From positions 23,749,919-23,813,918 of the forward strand of contig CM055279.1 of the NCBI GenBank assembly GCA_029237695.1: DNA of 64,000 nt, read 5' to 3'. Each line of letters begins with the position of its first letter. Positions within the stretch are counted from its first letter, which is position 1. Source of the stretch: Conchocele bisecta (lineage: Eukaryota > Mollusca > Bivalvia > Lucinida > Thyasiridae). The notes beneath the pieces are model-generated. The model was not told the origin of the DNA. It saw nothing but the letters and a program-made list of their open reading frames with translations, and searched no databases. Shown here one piece after another: positions 54,919-64,000 of this stretch. The position numbers and the translations under genes are program-made.

Positions 54919-55422
54919 TTACCACATAATAAGTGCACGAGTTCCGGCGAATAAACCTGTCCCACGATGTTTATACAAAATGGCTTCCCGAGAAAATGAT
55001 AGAAATGTCTGTGTGATTAAATTGTCTGTCGTGACGCACAGGACGGGTATAAATGTAGGTTTGATCAAATGTTCGATTGGAAACAATGTTTTATCTATGC
55101 AAAATGTTTCTTTACGGGCCGGGACGACGTAAAAGTGTATTTTGAACCCGATGTTTACTCCTTCATATAGCAATATCGGCCTCGGAAATGTGTCCGTTCT
55201 TTCCCGACCTAGCAATGATGATACTTTTTTTACAACAAAACAATCGATAGCTCGAAAACGCGTTGACATAGCGCAATGGGGAATATATCGTTGCGGAATA
55301 CTAACATTGTCCCAACTTCTGCAATAGGCGACAATGATATAACTCGGTTGACGATTCGTGAGAGTCCGTTGTCTCGAGCCCGTATGGGCTCGGCCTATTA
55401 AAAAGTTGGACACCTTCCCCAT
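54919..55422 (-). CDS. Unidentified ORF, right arm of foldback O (167 codons)
   Basis: Inverted partner of the 44047 frame, starting with the same MGKVSNFLIGRAHTG. Relative to the left arm it has three extra codons after IPH (9-base insertion), a few substitutions (K for T, R for K) and a late frame change after LSF that gives a shorter end. No domain recognised. Confidence 0.35.
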   Translation of the reverse strand: MGKVSNFLIGRAHTGSRQRTLTNRQPSYIIVAYCRSWDNVSIPQRYIPHCAMSTRFRAIDCFVVKKVSSLLGRERTDTFPRPILLYEGVNIGFKIHFYVVPARKETFCIDKTLFPIEHLIKPTFIPVLCVTTDNLITQTFLSFSREAILYKHRGTGLFAGTRALIMW

Positions 55423-55526
55423 AAGATTAGATGGATGGTGTAAATTTGTTTTTTTTTCTTCATTTATTGATGCTTTTAGGCATATTTTATGTATTTATAG
55501 ACCTCTGTCCGTTACTTCAACCTGTG

Positions 55527-55534
55527 TATACGAT
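55527..55534 (+). repeat. 8-bp target duplication, right (foldback O)
   Basis: TATACGAT immediately after TTCAACCTGTG; matches 43933-43940 exactly. Confidence 0.75.
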
Positions 55535-56055
55535 ACGTACCGAATACAGGTGGTCCAACACCATTGATTTTCCTAGATGTGCTGTCCTATTTTCGAGCTC
55601 TTCGAAATGCACTTTCCTGTGTTTTACGGCATTTAAATTCAGACTCCAACTGGTGGTAAACTGTGATCTATGTAAACTCCGTGGATGAATGGGGCGGGCA
55701 GGAGGGGGGGGGGGGGGGGGTGGGGGTGGGGTGGTGGTGGTTGCAACCCCGGAACCCCACCCCCTCCAGATCCGCCCCTGTGTTCTGCAAGCAAACAGTG
55801 TATATGGCTTATATGGTTGGACACCGAGCATGAATATCCCTCGATTTAGTGTGATTAAACCTATAACGCAGTGCAGATCGCTTTGTGTACAGTAGTATTC
55901 AATCCTTTGTCGACAAATATAATCAAAGGACTGAAAGTCCTGAAATCCTTCGCAGTACGTGCTCAACCATTTTGAGTTAATATTTCACACAACAAATCAT
56001 ATATACTCCATTTGAAATCAATACATTCGTCGAATCAGTATACATTCATTTATCA
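55535..56055. other. Unannotated, with a G-rich tract
   Basis: A G run of about 20 bases broken into GGGT/GGTGG repeats spans about 55700-55742 and could form quadruplexes. The minus-strand proline-rich frame across it is an artefact of the tract. Nothing else recognised. Confidence 0.45.
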
Positions 56056-57791
56056 ATGCTACAAAAACAATTTTATCGAGACAGAGTATTTGGGCAGTGT
56101 ATCAGAGCATTAACGGCCAATAAAATGGAGCTGAAGAAACTTGGGAAGGGCAATAAACCAGGTATGTTTGCTGGCCTTGTAAGCACAAAACTTTTTTTAG
56201 TCGCGAGATATTGTCGATTAAAAATTGAATAACTTGAAAACTATCACGGTTGTCATGACGATACTTGGAGAATCGATCAAATGTTCACGAGCGTAATGTT
56301 AATCGATCCTCAATATATCAGCATTCAAATATAAATATTTGTTTAGTTATACATTTTTTATTTATTCAAATATCTCAAGACACAATAAAGTTAAGTGCAT
56401 ACGAGCGGAGGTCCGATGTATTGTGATCACTACTACTACAAAGTATTTTGCTTTTCATACATTCAGTAAAGAAAGTTTACTATATCATTGTTAATAAGAT
56501 AAATAGGTCTGAATTGGCATGGAAACATCAACGAATAAAGCTTGTCGCGAACGGTAACTTGCAATCTACTCGTGGACGGTATGGGAGCAAATTGCAAGAG
56601 TTACCGCTCGCAAATATATCTGGGCCAGCATGTGAAAAAAATATTGTTTCTTATCACTGTATTTTGTTGATATCGACTTAAATCCATAAATACATCTGAA
56701 GTTGAATTTGAGATATAATTCTGTGAATACAATGTACTGTGAAATTTGTTGGAAAAACTTATTATTTTTGTTTGATATCAATAGCGGCCGTCTGGCGTGA
56801 CAATATATGAGAAACATAACATTTTTTATGGACCAATATTTCCATTTCAGAGACCGAGTCACCCTGTCAAGATTTTTGAGATCTTCAGAAGTCGCCGACC
56901 TTCCGAGATGTTGGCTGCTGACAGTCCATTTTACCTGACAGCAGTACCAGAACAACGATTGAAAGGCACAGAAAATGAGCCATGGTATGACATTTATTAT
57001 GTGAAATAATGCACTATGATTTTTTTCCATTTCGTTTTAAATGTTATTTAAACATTGTCATATGACACTGAAAATCATTACGGACAAGGCTGAAGATCAA
57101 ATGAAGTTTTATAGAAAGTGACATCAATATTTAGTTAGAAAAGTTATAAATACGACAATTTTTTGATAATTATTATAATTGGTGAAAAATGAGATGTAAT
57201 TCAGTGTTTCTGAATAGTGATCTTAAAATGATTCTACAGCCGGGTCGATATGCAAAGTTCTCAAAAGTATTTCTTACACATTTTCTCCCAAATATTTATT
57301 TTCAGGTATTACCCACGGCCCATGGAAGAGGCTACACTTGGCAGTCTGATGAAGAATGCTGCAGAGCAAGCTGGAATCTCGTCACGGTTGACAAATCACA
57401 GTATTAGAAAGTCAACAGTCACCACTTTATCGAAAGCAGGAGTTCCCCCACAAAAAATAATGAAATTACGGGACATAAAAATATACAATCCATCACACAC
57501 TATGACGCCGAACTGTCTATCGCAGAACATCGTCAGATATCAAATATATTACAGTCTGGTCAGAATATCGCCCCACCGAGCACAGTACAACTGGGTCAAT
57601 TAATCGCCCCACCGAGCACGGCCACTGTATCTGTCCCTAGTAGTGTGAATGTTCTGCCGCTACAGGAGATCGAAAATGTCACCTCGTCAGCGAACACTTT
57701 CTCTGCCCAAAATCCATTTCCTGCAACATTCTTGTCTGGCAATACATTCCACGGTTTCGGAAACTTTGGAGCTGTACCAAATCACATCTGA
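56056..57791 (+). pseudogene. Crypton-like tyrosine recombinase remnant, three exons
   Basis: Exon a (about 56056-56161, donor CCAG/GTATGT) encodes ALTANKMELKKLGKGNKP, like the N-terminal part of animal Crypton-derived recombinase (DUF3504-type) domains. Exon b (56851-56984; acceptor TTTCAG, donor ATG/GTATGA) encodes the ADSPFYL region. Exon c (57306-57791; acceptor TTTTCAG) joins in frame to give WYYPRP, then TLGSLMKNAAEQAGIS and the catalytic NHSIRKST block. One base is missing at about 57470 in CGGGAC, just before the HKN...HY block, which stays open in the next frame to TGA at 57791. The HxxR, H and Tyr positions are recognisable on either side of that break. The exon or exons expected between a and b are absent. 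Confidence 0.65.
56548..56613. mobile_element. Short hairpin in the recombinase intron
   Basis: GTCGCGAACGGTAACTTGCA and TTGCAAGAGTTACCGCTCG pair. The same arms end the element at 57850-58052. Confidence 0.55.
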
Positions 57792-57812
57792 AATTTAAAT
57801 GTGATAAATGTC

Positions 57813-57818
57813 AATAAA
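57813..57818 (+). terminator. Polyadenylation signal of the recombinase remnant
   Basis: AATAAA lies 22 bases after the TGA that closes the shifted frame, which supports this as the authentic 3' end. Confidence 0.5.
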
Positions 57819-57849
57819 ATTTAGTTGTACGAAAATCACCTTATTGTAT

Positions 57850-58052
57850 GCTAGTTGCGAACAGTAACTCTTGCAATCTACTGCCGTACCGTCCGTTAGT
57901 CTGAGTTTACAATTCCAAACAATTTTAGGCTTCCTTTGCAGAATAGCGAATCAGATTTTATTCAAACTTTAGCAGCTAATTATTCTGTAGCCTATGAGTG
58001 GAATCGCTACTCGATACGGATGGTAGAATGCAAGTTACTGTTCGCAACTAAT
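57850..58052. mobile_element. About 200-bp hairpin element
   Basis: Starts TAGTTGCGAACAGTAACTCT and ends GTTACTGTTCGCAACTA, with inner GCCGTACCGTCCG and CGATACGGATGG arms. A short relative is at 56548-56613. Confidence 0.6.
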
Positions 58053-59657
58053 TGTAGGGATCTGTATTGTACTGAATATCATGTAATTAGTGTAAAACAC
58101 ACGTAGAAATGAGATATGGAGGGTGCTGGTGTTTTTTGAGCGATAGTAAGCAGATGTTCAAGGCAAACACAAAATATTGTCTTTATGATCATTTATTGAT
58201 GAATTTTGTTCATTTTTGCTTTGTTGGCCAATGGAATTGAAAATGTTGCCGTGAAGTTTACTACCCTAGTACCGATACATGCAATAATTCAATATTGTGT
58301 ACTATGTTGTTATTTTGTCTTCAGAACAAAATTAAATTCAGCAGTTGTTGAACGTGTCGAAATTATTGACAGTCGATCCGATGCTGATGGATGTGCTTCA
58401 TATGTTTGCCGGACGATTATATGAAAGTTTTGGGGTATTAACAATATTCATTGATATCGTCGGCAAATACAACATGTGTTAAATAAACTTACGTGTTTAA
58501 GAATGGCTTTTTATCCAAATTTAACGCCTTTTTCCCGGTTTTGTTGTGTCTGTAGTGATGTCAGCCATCTTGGTTTTTCGTGTATTGTATCGATTCAGGT
58601 GCGCGAAATGACCTTGTCAATTTGCATAAACTGAAGCCATCACAGGCGCTCGGATTGTTCAACAAAAATAATAGAGAGTAGCATTTCATCACACTATCGG
58701 ATTATTTAATGATTACGATGCATGTTTTGTTGAACGGGTATATAATAAATAGGTTATTGGATTTGTACGGAAATATATTTCGGCGTACTCGTTCGTTCGG
58801 CGGAACCTACCATTATTCAAACTCTAAGACAACGTTTCCTTTGTGAAGTGTATCGTACTGCATATGCTGTGTAACGTCATTATAGATTAGTTGATGTTTC
58901 AAGTAAAATGGACACTGATTAATAATATCGATGGCTCAAGATGATTATTTAAAGCATGCGGTATGTAACTGTCAAAAAACAATGTTTCTGTTTTAAATCA
59001 TCATCATTTCGCTGTCCACTGTTGGATTTTATCGAGCCATTGACCTATGACTATGTAAACGATTCTGTAATTGCGGAAACTACTTTTCATGAGACACGAG
59101 GTTGTATCATTGCGCGTGAAAAAAAATATACTCAAATTAATACATGTCAGTTTATATTATATTAAATCAGATAAACATTTTGTAATATAAATGTCGTACA
59201 GAAAAATTAACAACACATGTATTACACTACACAATATAATGTTAGCTCACTATCAGAACTATTTTTCATGGCGTATAACTACGTATAAATTACATGTGGA
59301 GCGGTCGATCATTGCGCTAAAAATATAACCTTCCTAACAAAATATTTATTATGAAACACGACAGTTAATATTATATAAAATCACAAACTGTTTAAAAATA
59401 TATCTGTAGCTCAAAAAAAATGTAGCTGACCAAAAATGTGAGTGACACGTTCATAATGCACCGCTCGCTTTGGAACTCTCTCACGTGGCGTAGCTAGAAT
59501 CATGAAGCATGAAGTACGTTCGTTGGTCGACAATTACTCATTTGCATAAAACATGAGAGGTCCCAAAAACCGTATAAGGACTATATCCAAGCAAACATGC
59601 TTGGATAAAAATCGACAATATCTAATAATTCTGCATATAATATAGTTATACATTGCA
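58053..59657. other. Unannotated stretch, 1.6 kb
   Basis: Open frames of 69-72 codons at 58206-58424 and 58956-59165 have no recognisable domain. A small hairpin ATCCAAGCAAACATGCTTGG lies at about 59588. No repeat family was recognised. Confidence 0.35.
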
Positions 59658-59886
59658 GTAGCCTATTTCATCAACATTGCAAAGTATACTTATCTAGCAA
59701 AGTATACTTTGAGGGAGTAATCATTTATTTTTCCTGAAATGCATTATATCATAAACTACTAAAGACTGCATATATTTGATGATTAAAAGTATGCGGAATT
59801 AAAACGGCTGTGATAATTCAGTATAATAATAATTAATAAATTTATTCTTAAATTGAAAATTTCTCCCTCAAAGTATACTTTGCTAG
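59658..59886 (+). mobile_element. Family J MITE, right end lost
   Basis: GTAGCCTATTTCATCAACAT to AAAGTATACTTTGCTAG. The sequence then changes to a family D-like arm (TGGAACCTCGCTGTACCGGA), and the central palindrome is mostly deleted. Confidence 0.65.
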
Positions 59887-60056
59887 TGGAACCTCGCTGT
59901 ACCGGATAACCTGATAAATCAAAGTGTTTAATTTTGGTTCTTTGGCACAATCATAGTTGCACAATAGCTGTAGATTGGTCTCTGTAATTAAATCCCCTTT
60001 TTGGACTTCGCTCCCTTCTTCCACTGATAGGGAGAGGCATCTCCCCCTTATGCCAT

Positions 60057-60362
60057 TTTATCCCGTCAACACAGTGCGTATGTGCCGTGAAACACGGTGC
60101 CGTGAAACATTTTTGATATCCTGTCAATACGAACTAATCACTGCGTATGAACATGTGCGGTGATTGGGGTTATTTCTTTTGCATTTAAAAGTCATTTGTA
60201 GGTGTTGACGGGGAAAATAGAATAGTAGGTTAGTGCCTTGAATGGGAAAAATGTCTGACGCGGCACGGAAACGGGATGTGCTCGGCAAAGCCTCGCACAT
60301 CCCGTTTCCTAAGCCTTGCCAGATATTTTTCCCATTCACGGCACTAACCTACTATTCTCTAT
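60057..60362 (-). mobile_element. B+A pair, reverse, complete
   Basis: TTTATCCCGTCAACACAGTG through GTGTTGACGGGGAAAATAGA, then module A ending CACTAACCTACTATTCTC. Confidence 0.7.
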
Positions 60363-60387
60363 ATATTAGCTTTGATACCAATGTTTA

Positions 60388-60720
60388 TGATCACGTGGTA
60401 CTAACAACAACAACAAGTACCGATTCAAAGTACGTATTATTTTATAGTGTCCTTATTAAGTAACGGATTTTTATGTAATATGGCGCATCAAACGAGTCTT
60501 GTTAAGCTGCATTTGGTGATCTCTTTATTTTAGCCCAAACTTCTGTCGTTTTTGCGAAGAATCGATTTCCGTGCCAAACTCCCTAGACCCCTAAAATGCA
60601 GCTCATGAAGACGCGTTTGCTGCGCCATATTTCATCAAAATCCGTTGCATATTAAGCAAAATATCAAATAATACTTACTTTGGAGTGGGCGACGTTGTTG
60701 TTGTTGTAACCACGTGATTA
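60388..60720. mobile_element. 333-bp hairpin element (CACGTGGT ends)
   Basis: Starts TGATCACGTGGTACTAACAA and ends GTTGTAACCACGTGATTA. The arms pair inward through AACAACAACAA, TAACGGATTTTTATG, ATATGGCGCA and AGCTGCATTT. No second copy was noticed. Confidence 0.6.
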
Positions 60721-60812
60721 TGCATCTTGGATACGCACTCTAACCGGCAGAACCCAAATATTACGTTTCAGGGAAATCGACAGCAAAGCTGATTGAGAAA
60801 ATTAATGTGTGG

Positions 60813-60856
60813 TCGTGTTCGTTCGTGTGTGCACTTATACGCTGACTCCACTGTAG
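60813..60856. repeat. Half of a family P palindrome
   Basis: GTCGTGTTCGTTCGTGTGTG to CTTATACGCTGACTCCACTG, one arm only. Confidence 0.55.
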
Positions 60857-60934
60857 CTCCTGATGAAGTACTTTTGTAGCCTGCTAACGATCTATTTTTC
60901 TCGTTAGAATCATGACATGTGTTTCATTGATGAC

Positions 60935-61012
60935 ATTGAAATTGCAAACAGTGTAGATCCTGATCATCAGATTGTGTGTCTGGATCTACACTGGTCACTA
61001 GACATTGTACCA
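60935..61012. repeat. Family H-like hairpin fragment
   Basis: AACAGTGTAGATCCTGATCA and TGTCTGGATCTACACTGGTC flank the loop. Confidence 0.45.
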
Positions 61013-61221
61013 TGATTGGACACACTGTATAGATACCAGCAGACATTCCGGATAAGGCGTGTATGTTACGAATTTGTTTTACTAGAATACGCATTGATTT
61101 TCAAAAGTGGGAGTACAAAACTCAAAACAATTTGAAAAAACTGATCGATTTTCAAATTGAGGAGTAAAATGCTGTAATAAAGTTGAAAATTCTCCTACAG
61201 TGTACATGAGCTAAAAACAAT

Positions 61222-61350
61222 ACATATTTTTCCGATTACTTTTTCAGATAAAACATAAGGAATAAATGAGAAACAATAAACAAATCACTTATTAAGTGAT
61301 TTGTTTATTGTTTCTCATTTATTCCTTATGTTTTATCGGAAAAATATGTA
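61222..61350. repeat. Hairpin with a 13-base insertion in one arm
   Basis: AAACATAAGGAATAAATGAG and CTCATTTATTCCTTATGTTT pair around CACTTATTAAGTG. The outer arms ACATATTTTTCCGAT and ATCGGAAAAATATGT pair if about 13 bases on the left are looped out. Confidence 0.6.
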
Positions 61351-61392
61351 ACAAATTCGATAATCTATTTTTAAAATTAAAACACGCGTATA

Positions 61393-61462
61393 CAGTGAAA
61401 CCTCTCCAAACCGGACACCCTGGGAGGTCCCCACGGTGTCCGGTTTGGATATGTTCCACTGT
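61393..61462. mobile_element. Family D element, full
   Basis: TACAGTGAAACCTCTCCAAA to GTTTGGATATGTTCCACTGT around CCTGGGAGGTCCCC. Confidence 0.65.
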
Positions 61463-62167
61463 AAATCAGACATGTGAGCAGTTCATGACACATTCTAGTG
61501 TTTTGCATTAAAAAAATCGTTGTAATCAGAGCGAAACACATCTAAGGTAAACATCTATATTTTCCCGAGCGTCATGTTTAGAGGGGTCCCACTGTATTGA
61601 ATTTAAAACCGGGTCGGGGGAGGGGGGGTAACTACATGTACTCCTTAGACAAAAACTCATGTCTCGAGTATATATCAATTTTCGCTGGCGAAAGTAATGT
61701 TACTTTAAGTGACGAATGGCGAAAAGCGTAGCCACAGATCAGACTGCGCAGTCTGTGCTTTTCGCCCACGCCGTAGCGTCTCTTGTATCAGCTGGCGACG
61801 TAAATACAGTCTACACTCGTTTATTCAACGTCCAAGGGACAGGGGAAAATACTTTGAGTTAGCGAAACTTTGAGTTAGCGAGAGTTACTAAGTAGGAAAA
61901 CATGTAATTGAGACCGATAATTTGACTTTGCGTTATCGGTAGTTTCAGAGTTTGAGGTAACGAGTGAACATTTTATATCAGACGTACATTTCCACACTGT
62001 TATTATGACGACAACAATGACGTTGGCTGCAGTTGTAGCTCTTGATAATTAGGCATATTCGAATGATGAAAGTGCAAATATTCTACCCTGATCCCGGGCT
62101 ACGGTTGTCGTGAAACCACAAAGACAATTGTGTCGGGAAAGCATATAAAGTAGAAAATCACAAACAA
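61463..62167. other. Mostly unannotated; small fragments
   Basis: A single family D-like arm (AGAGGGGTCCCACTGTA) is at about 61578. A compact hairpin (AATGGCGAAAAGCGTAG and TGCTTTTCGCCCACGCCG) is at about 61714-61770. Near 61968 is a copy of the 27199 motif. Confidence 0.4.
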
Positions 62168-62300
62168 AGTTTATCAGGTAACGAGCTTTGTATTGGCCGA
62201 ATACGTACTGACTGATAACATATTGCCGTATCAGGCATTGACCTGATACAAACATTCGGGTTACAACGAAGTGAAAACTGACGTTCCATTGGTCGGATGA
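62168..62300 (-). mobile_element. Module B', reverse, truncated
   Basis: TTTATCAGGTAACGAGCTTT through GCCGAATACGTACTGACTGA to CATTGGTCGGATGA matches the reverse of 6690-6820. No A' module accompanies it. Confidence 0.6.
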
Positions 62301-62581
62301 ATATTCTAATTACGCCCCACTCATGATCAACCACCATATATAGTCTTCTCATATCGTCAGGGGTGCATAACATGCATAACAACATTTACATTAGATTACA
62401 TTCGGTCTGTCTACACCATTCACATTATTAGGGTTATTCATTGTTCGGACGTGTGTTATTGTGGTTTTACTACCATCCCGCAATGAGCTGTGGCGCTTTT
62501 GTGCAAATTGGTATTGTCATTGCTCGATCATAACTCGTCACATTGCTGTTATTATTTCTAAGAATTCTCCTTGGTACATGT

Positions 62582-62788
62582 TATATGTGGCTGAGAATGG
62601 GGCGTATGAATTATGTGGACCAGTGTAGCCCCAGACCAGCATGCGCATCCGCGCATCCTGATCAGGGTCTGCACAGGCCGTCATTCCATCAATGAAACAT
62701 TCATGCTTGTGAAAAGCAATATAGGTCGTTATTAGGCTATATGAGTGTGATATTTGACCCGAAGCTACACTCATGACAAATACCATGT
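62582..62788 (+). mobile_element. Family H element
   Basis: TATATGTGGCTGAGAATGGG at the left. The core hairpin is CCAGCATGCGCATCC and GCGCATCCTGATCAGGGTC, then TCATTCCATCAATGAAACAT. The right terminal repeat is lost. Confidence 0.6.
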
Positions 62789-63387
62789 TTAACAACTTGT
62801 ACGCTTTTGCGTAATTACCATTTATCGCACATTGTATACAGAAAGTACAACTTCGCTAGTGCATTACTAGACATTATTACTTAGATATCAATTGTTGCCT
62901 AGAAATTGCCTGTATTTACTTACAGCAATAACATACACAGTCCATGCTGATACGGCGTGTTTTCCAGTCTGATACTGAAACTTCTAGTCTGATACTGCAA
63001 TTTCTAGTCTGATTTGAATATAGGATTATCACAACTGCCGGATGATTGATATTTAAACTGATATCTAAGTAATCTAAGTAATGAAGACGTTAATACGTGT
63101 CTTGTTTGATATCGGCCTAGATATCGTCCCTCGGTAACTTGGTATCATGCAACCGTGTTCCATCCGATACAAAGAGAGGAAAATCCAAACGTGTACGTCA
63201 GTTAATGAGGTCACAAATATAAGGAGATATTATTTTACATGTCAGATTTTCCAATCTTGCTTGTTTCATTGTGTTGTATTTCATCTGAATATCAGTTTAT
63301 AAAATTGAATGTGTATTTCCAAAGGATCATATATTTATGTGACATTTTAGTGCGCGATAATGAAACATTATTCCTCATAGCCACGCT
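62789..63387. other. Unannotated; short GTCTGATACTG tandem
   Basis: TTCTAGTCTGATACTG-type units occur three times at about 62966-63013. Nothing else recognised. Confidence 0.4.
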
Positions 63388-63674
63388 GTAAATGGGAAAC
63401 AATTTGGCAAGGCTCTGGCATCCCGTTTCCGTGCCGCGACAGATATTTTCTCCCATTCACGACACTAATCTACTATTATATTTATCCCGTCAACACCTAC
63501 AAATAGCTTTAATATTCAGAAAAATAACATCAGCCGCATCCTCAAAATCTGAGAACCGACTAGTATGACAACCGCACACATTCATACGCAGTGATTAGGT
63601 CGTATTGACAGGATATCAAAAATGTTTCACGGCACCGTGTTTCACGGCACATACGCACTGTGTTGACGGGATAA
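63388..63674 (+). mobile_element. A+B pair, module A degraded
   Basis: The left arm of A is reduced (CTGTAAATGGGAAACAATTT). The right arm CATTCACGACACTAATCTAC and B (TATCCCGTCAACACCTACAA to GTGTTGACGGGATAAAT) are clear. Confidence 0.65.
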
Positions 63675-64000
63675 ATAATAAACACTTAATGTTTACATAT
63701 TATATACAACGTACAGTTTTGCAACGTGATTGTCACATACGTGGCGATGTATACACTACAATGTACACTAGCTTCAACCAAGGATGTGTTCTTTTGTACG
63801 TGGTCGGAAAACGAAAACACACACGTGCTTGCATCATGTCTCTAGACAAGCTGTGTATATTAAGTTAACACCTCGAACATCTATAGTTCTCCACTGTTGA
63901 CTGGATGACCTTGATTCTGCTTCGTACTTGTTACCCGTGTATTCTGTTCAAACGTGGTCGCCCGAACTTGATTCTGTCCCGTATGTGTTGCTACTTGTGT
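63675..64000. other. Unannotated stretch to window end
   Basis: Nothing recognised. Confidence 0.35.

Larger units (their letters stand above)
43941..55526. mobile_element. Large foldback element O, interrupted by a LINE
   Basis: The ends CACAGGTTGAAGTAACGGAC and GTCCGTTACTTCAACCTGTG start long inverted arms. The left arm runs 43941-45070 and resumes at 53278 after the LINE. The right arm runs back from 55526 to about 54000. Outer arms hold matching open frames. Inner arms hold two or more diverged units of about 400 bp marked by GTGGGGTCAAATTTTA, TCATCCAAGATGG and CGACGAAACTTGGTA. Excluding the LINE the element is about 3.4 kb. The 8-bp duplication fits hAT, P or Merlin-type insertion; the superfamily is unknown. 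Confidence 0.75.

Noticed and set aside
43941..55526. Polinton/Maverick element, suggested by long terminal inverted repeats
   Set aside because: Neither a polymerase, integrase nor capsid-type frame is present. The interior is a LINE plus repeated arm units, and the duplication is 8 bp rather than the 6 bp of Polintons.
55517..55966. 149-codon proline-rich minus-strand frame
   Set aside because: The proline run comes from the G-rich tract at 55700-55742; the rest has no recognisable domain.

Overview
The window is eukaryotic, very probably from a mollusc and most likely a bivalve. It is AT-rich and has no bacterial gene layout. It carries an intron-containing cytochrome P450 gene, an L1/Tx1-like LINE, a Crypton-like tyrosine recombinase remnant and a dense carpet of short hairpin transposons. 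The phylum is inferred from this repeat style and the P450; nothing in the window proves it.

Three loci look protein-coding. (1) A two-exon cytochrome P450 at 39012-42341 (+) encodes 484 aa with a heme-thiolate site, but lacks several canonical residues and a membrane anchor. (2) A LINE at 45071-53267 (+) has an intact ORF1 and an ORF2 broken by frameshifts. A 10-bp target duplication brackets it. (3) A decayed tyrosine recombinase gene lies at about 56056-57791 (+).

The largest structure is a foldback element at 43941-55526. Its long inverted arms are flanked by an exact 8-bp duplication (TATACGAT). The LINE is nested in its left arm. Without the LINE the element would be about 3.4 kb. A 237-bp relative with the same ends sits at 27890-28126.

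Most of the rest is non-autonomous DNA elements. Families with several copies are labelled here: A/B (modular hairpin pair TAGTAGGTTAGTGCC + TATCCCGTCAAC), A'/B' (same layout, different ends), D (CTCTCCAAACCGGACA), E (TTAACCCTTTGAACC), G (GGGGCCGTTTCACTAAACTT), H (TGTGGCTGTGACTGGAG), I (GGAATGAATGGCC), J (GTAGCCTATTTCA), K (TACGGAGCCCCGCAGG hairpins filled with 20-bp minisatellite units) and P (162-bp palindrome). There are also true tandem arrays: a 1.4-kb array of 29-bp units at 19040-20455, 73-bp units at 29305-29675, about 260-bp units at 9150-10275, and several shorter ones.

Region by region: 1-38500 is repeats with no convincing gene; 38500-42400 is the P450; 42400-43900 is repeats; 43941-55526 is the foldback element with the nested LINE; 56056-57818 is the recombinase remnant; 57850-64000 is repeats. 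All repeat boundaries were found by eye and may be off by several bases.
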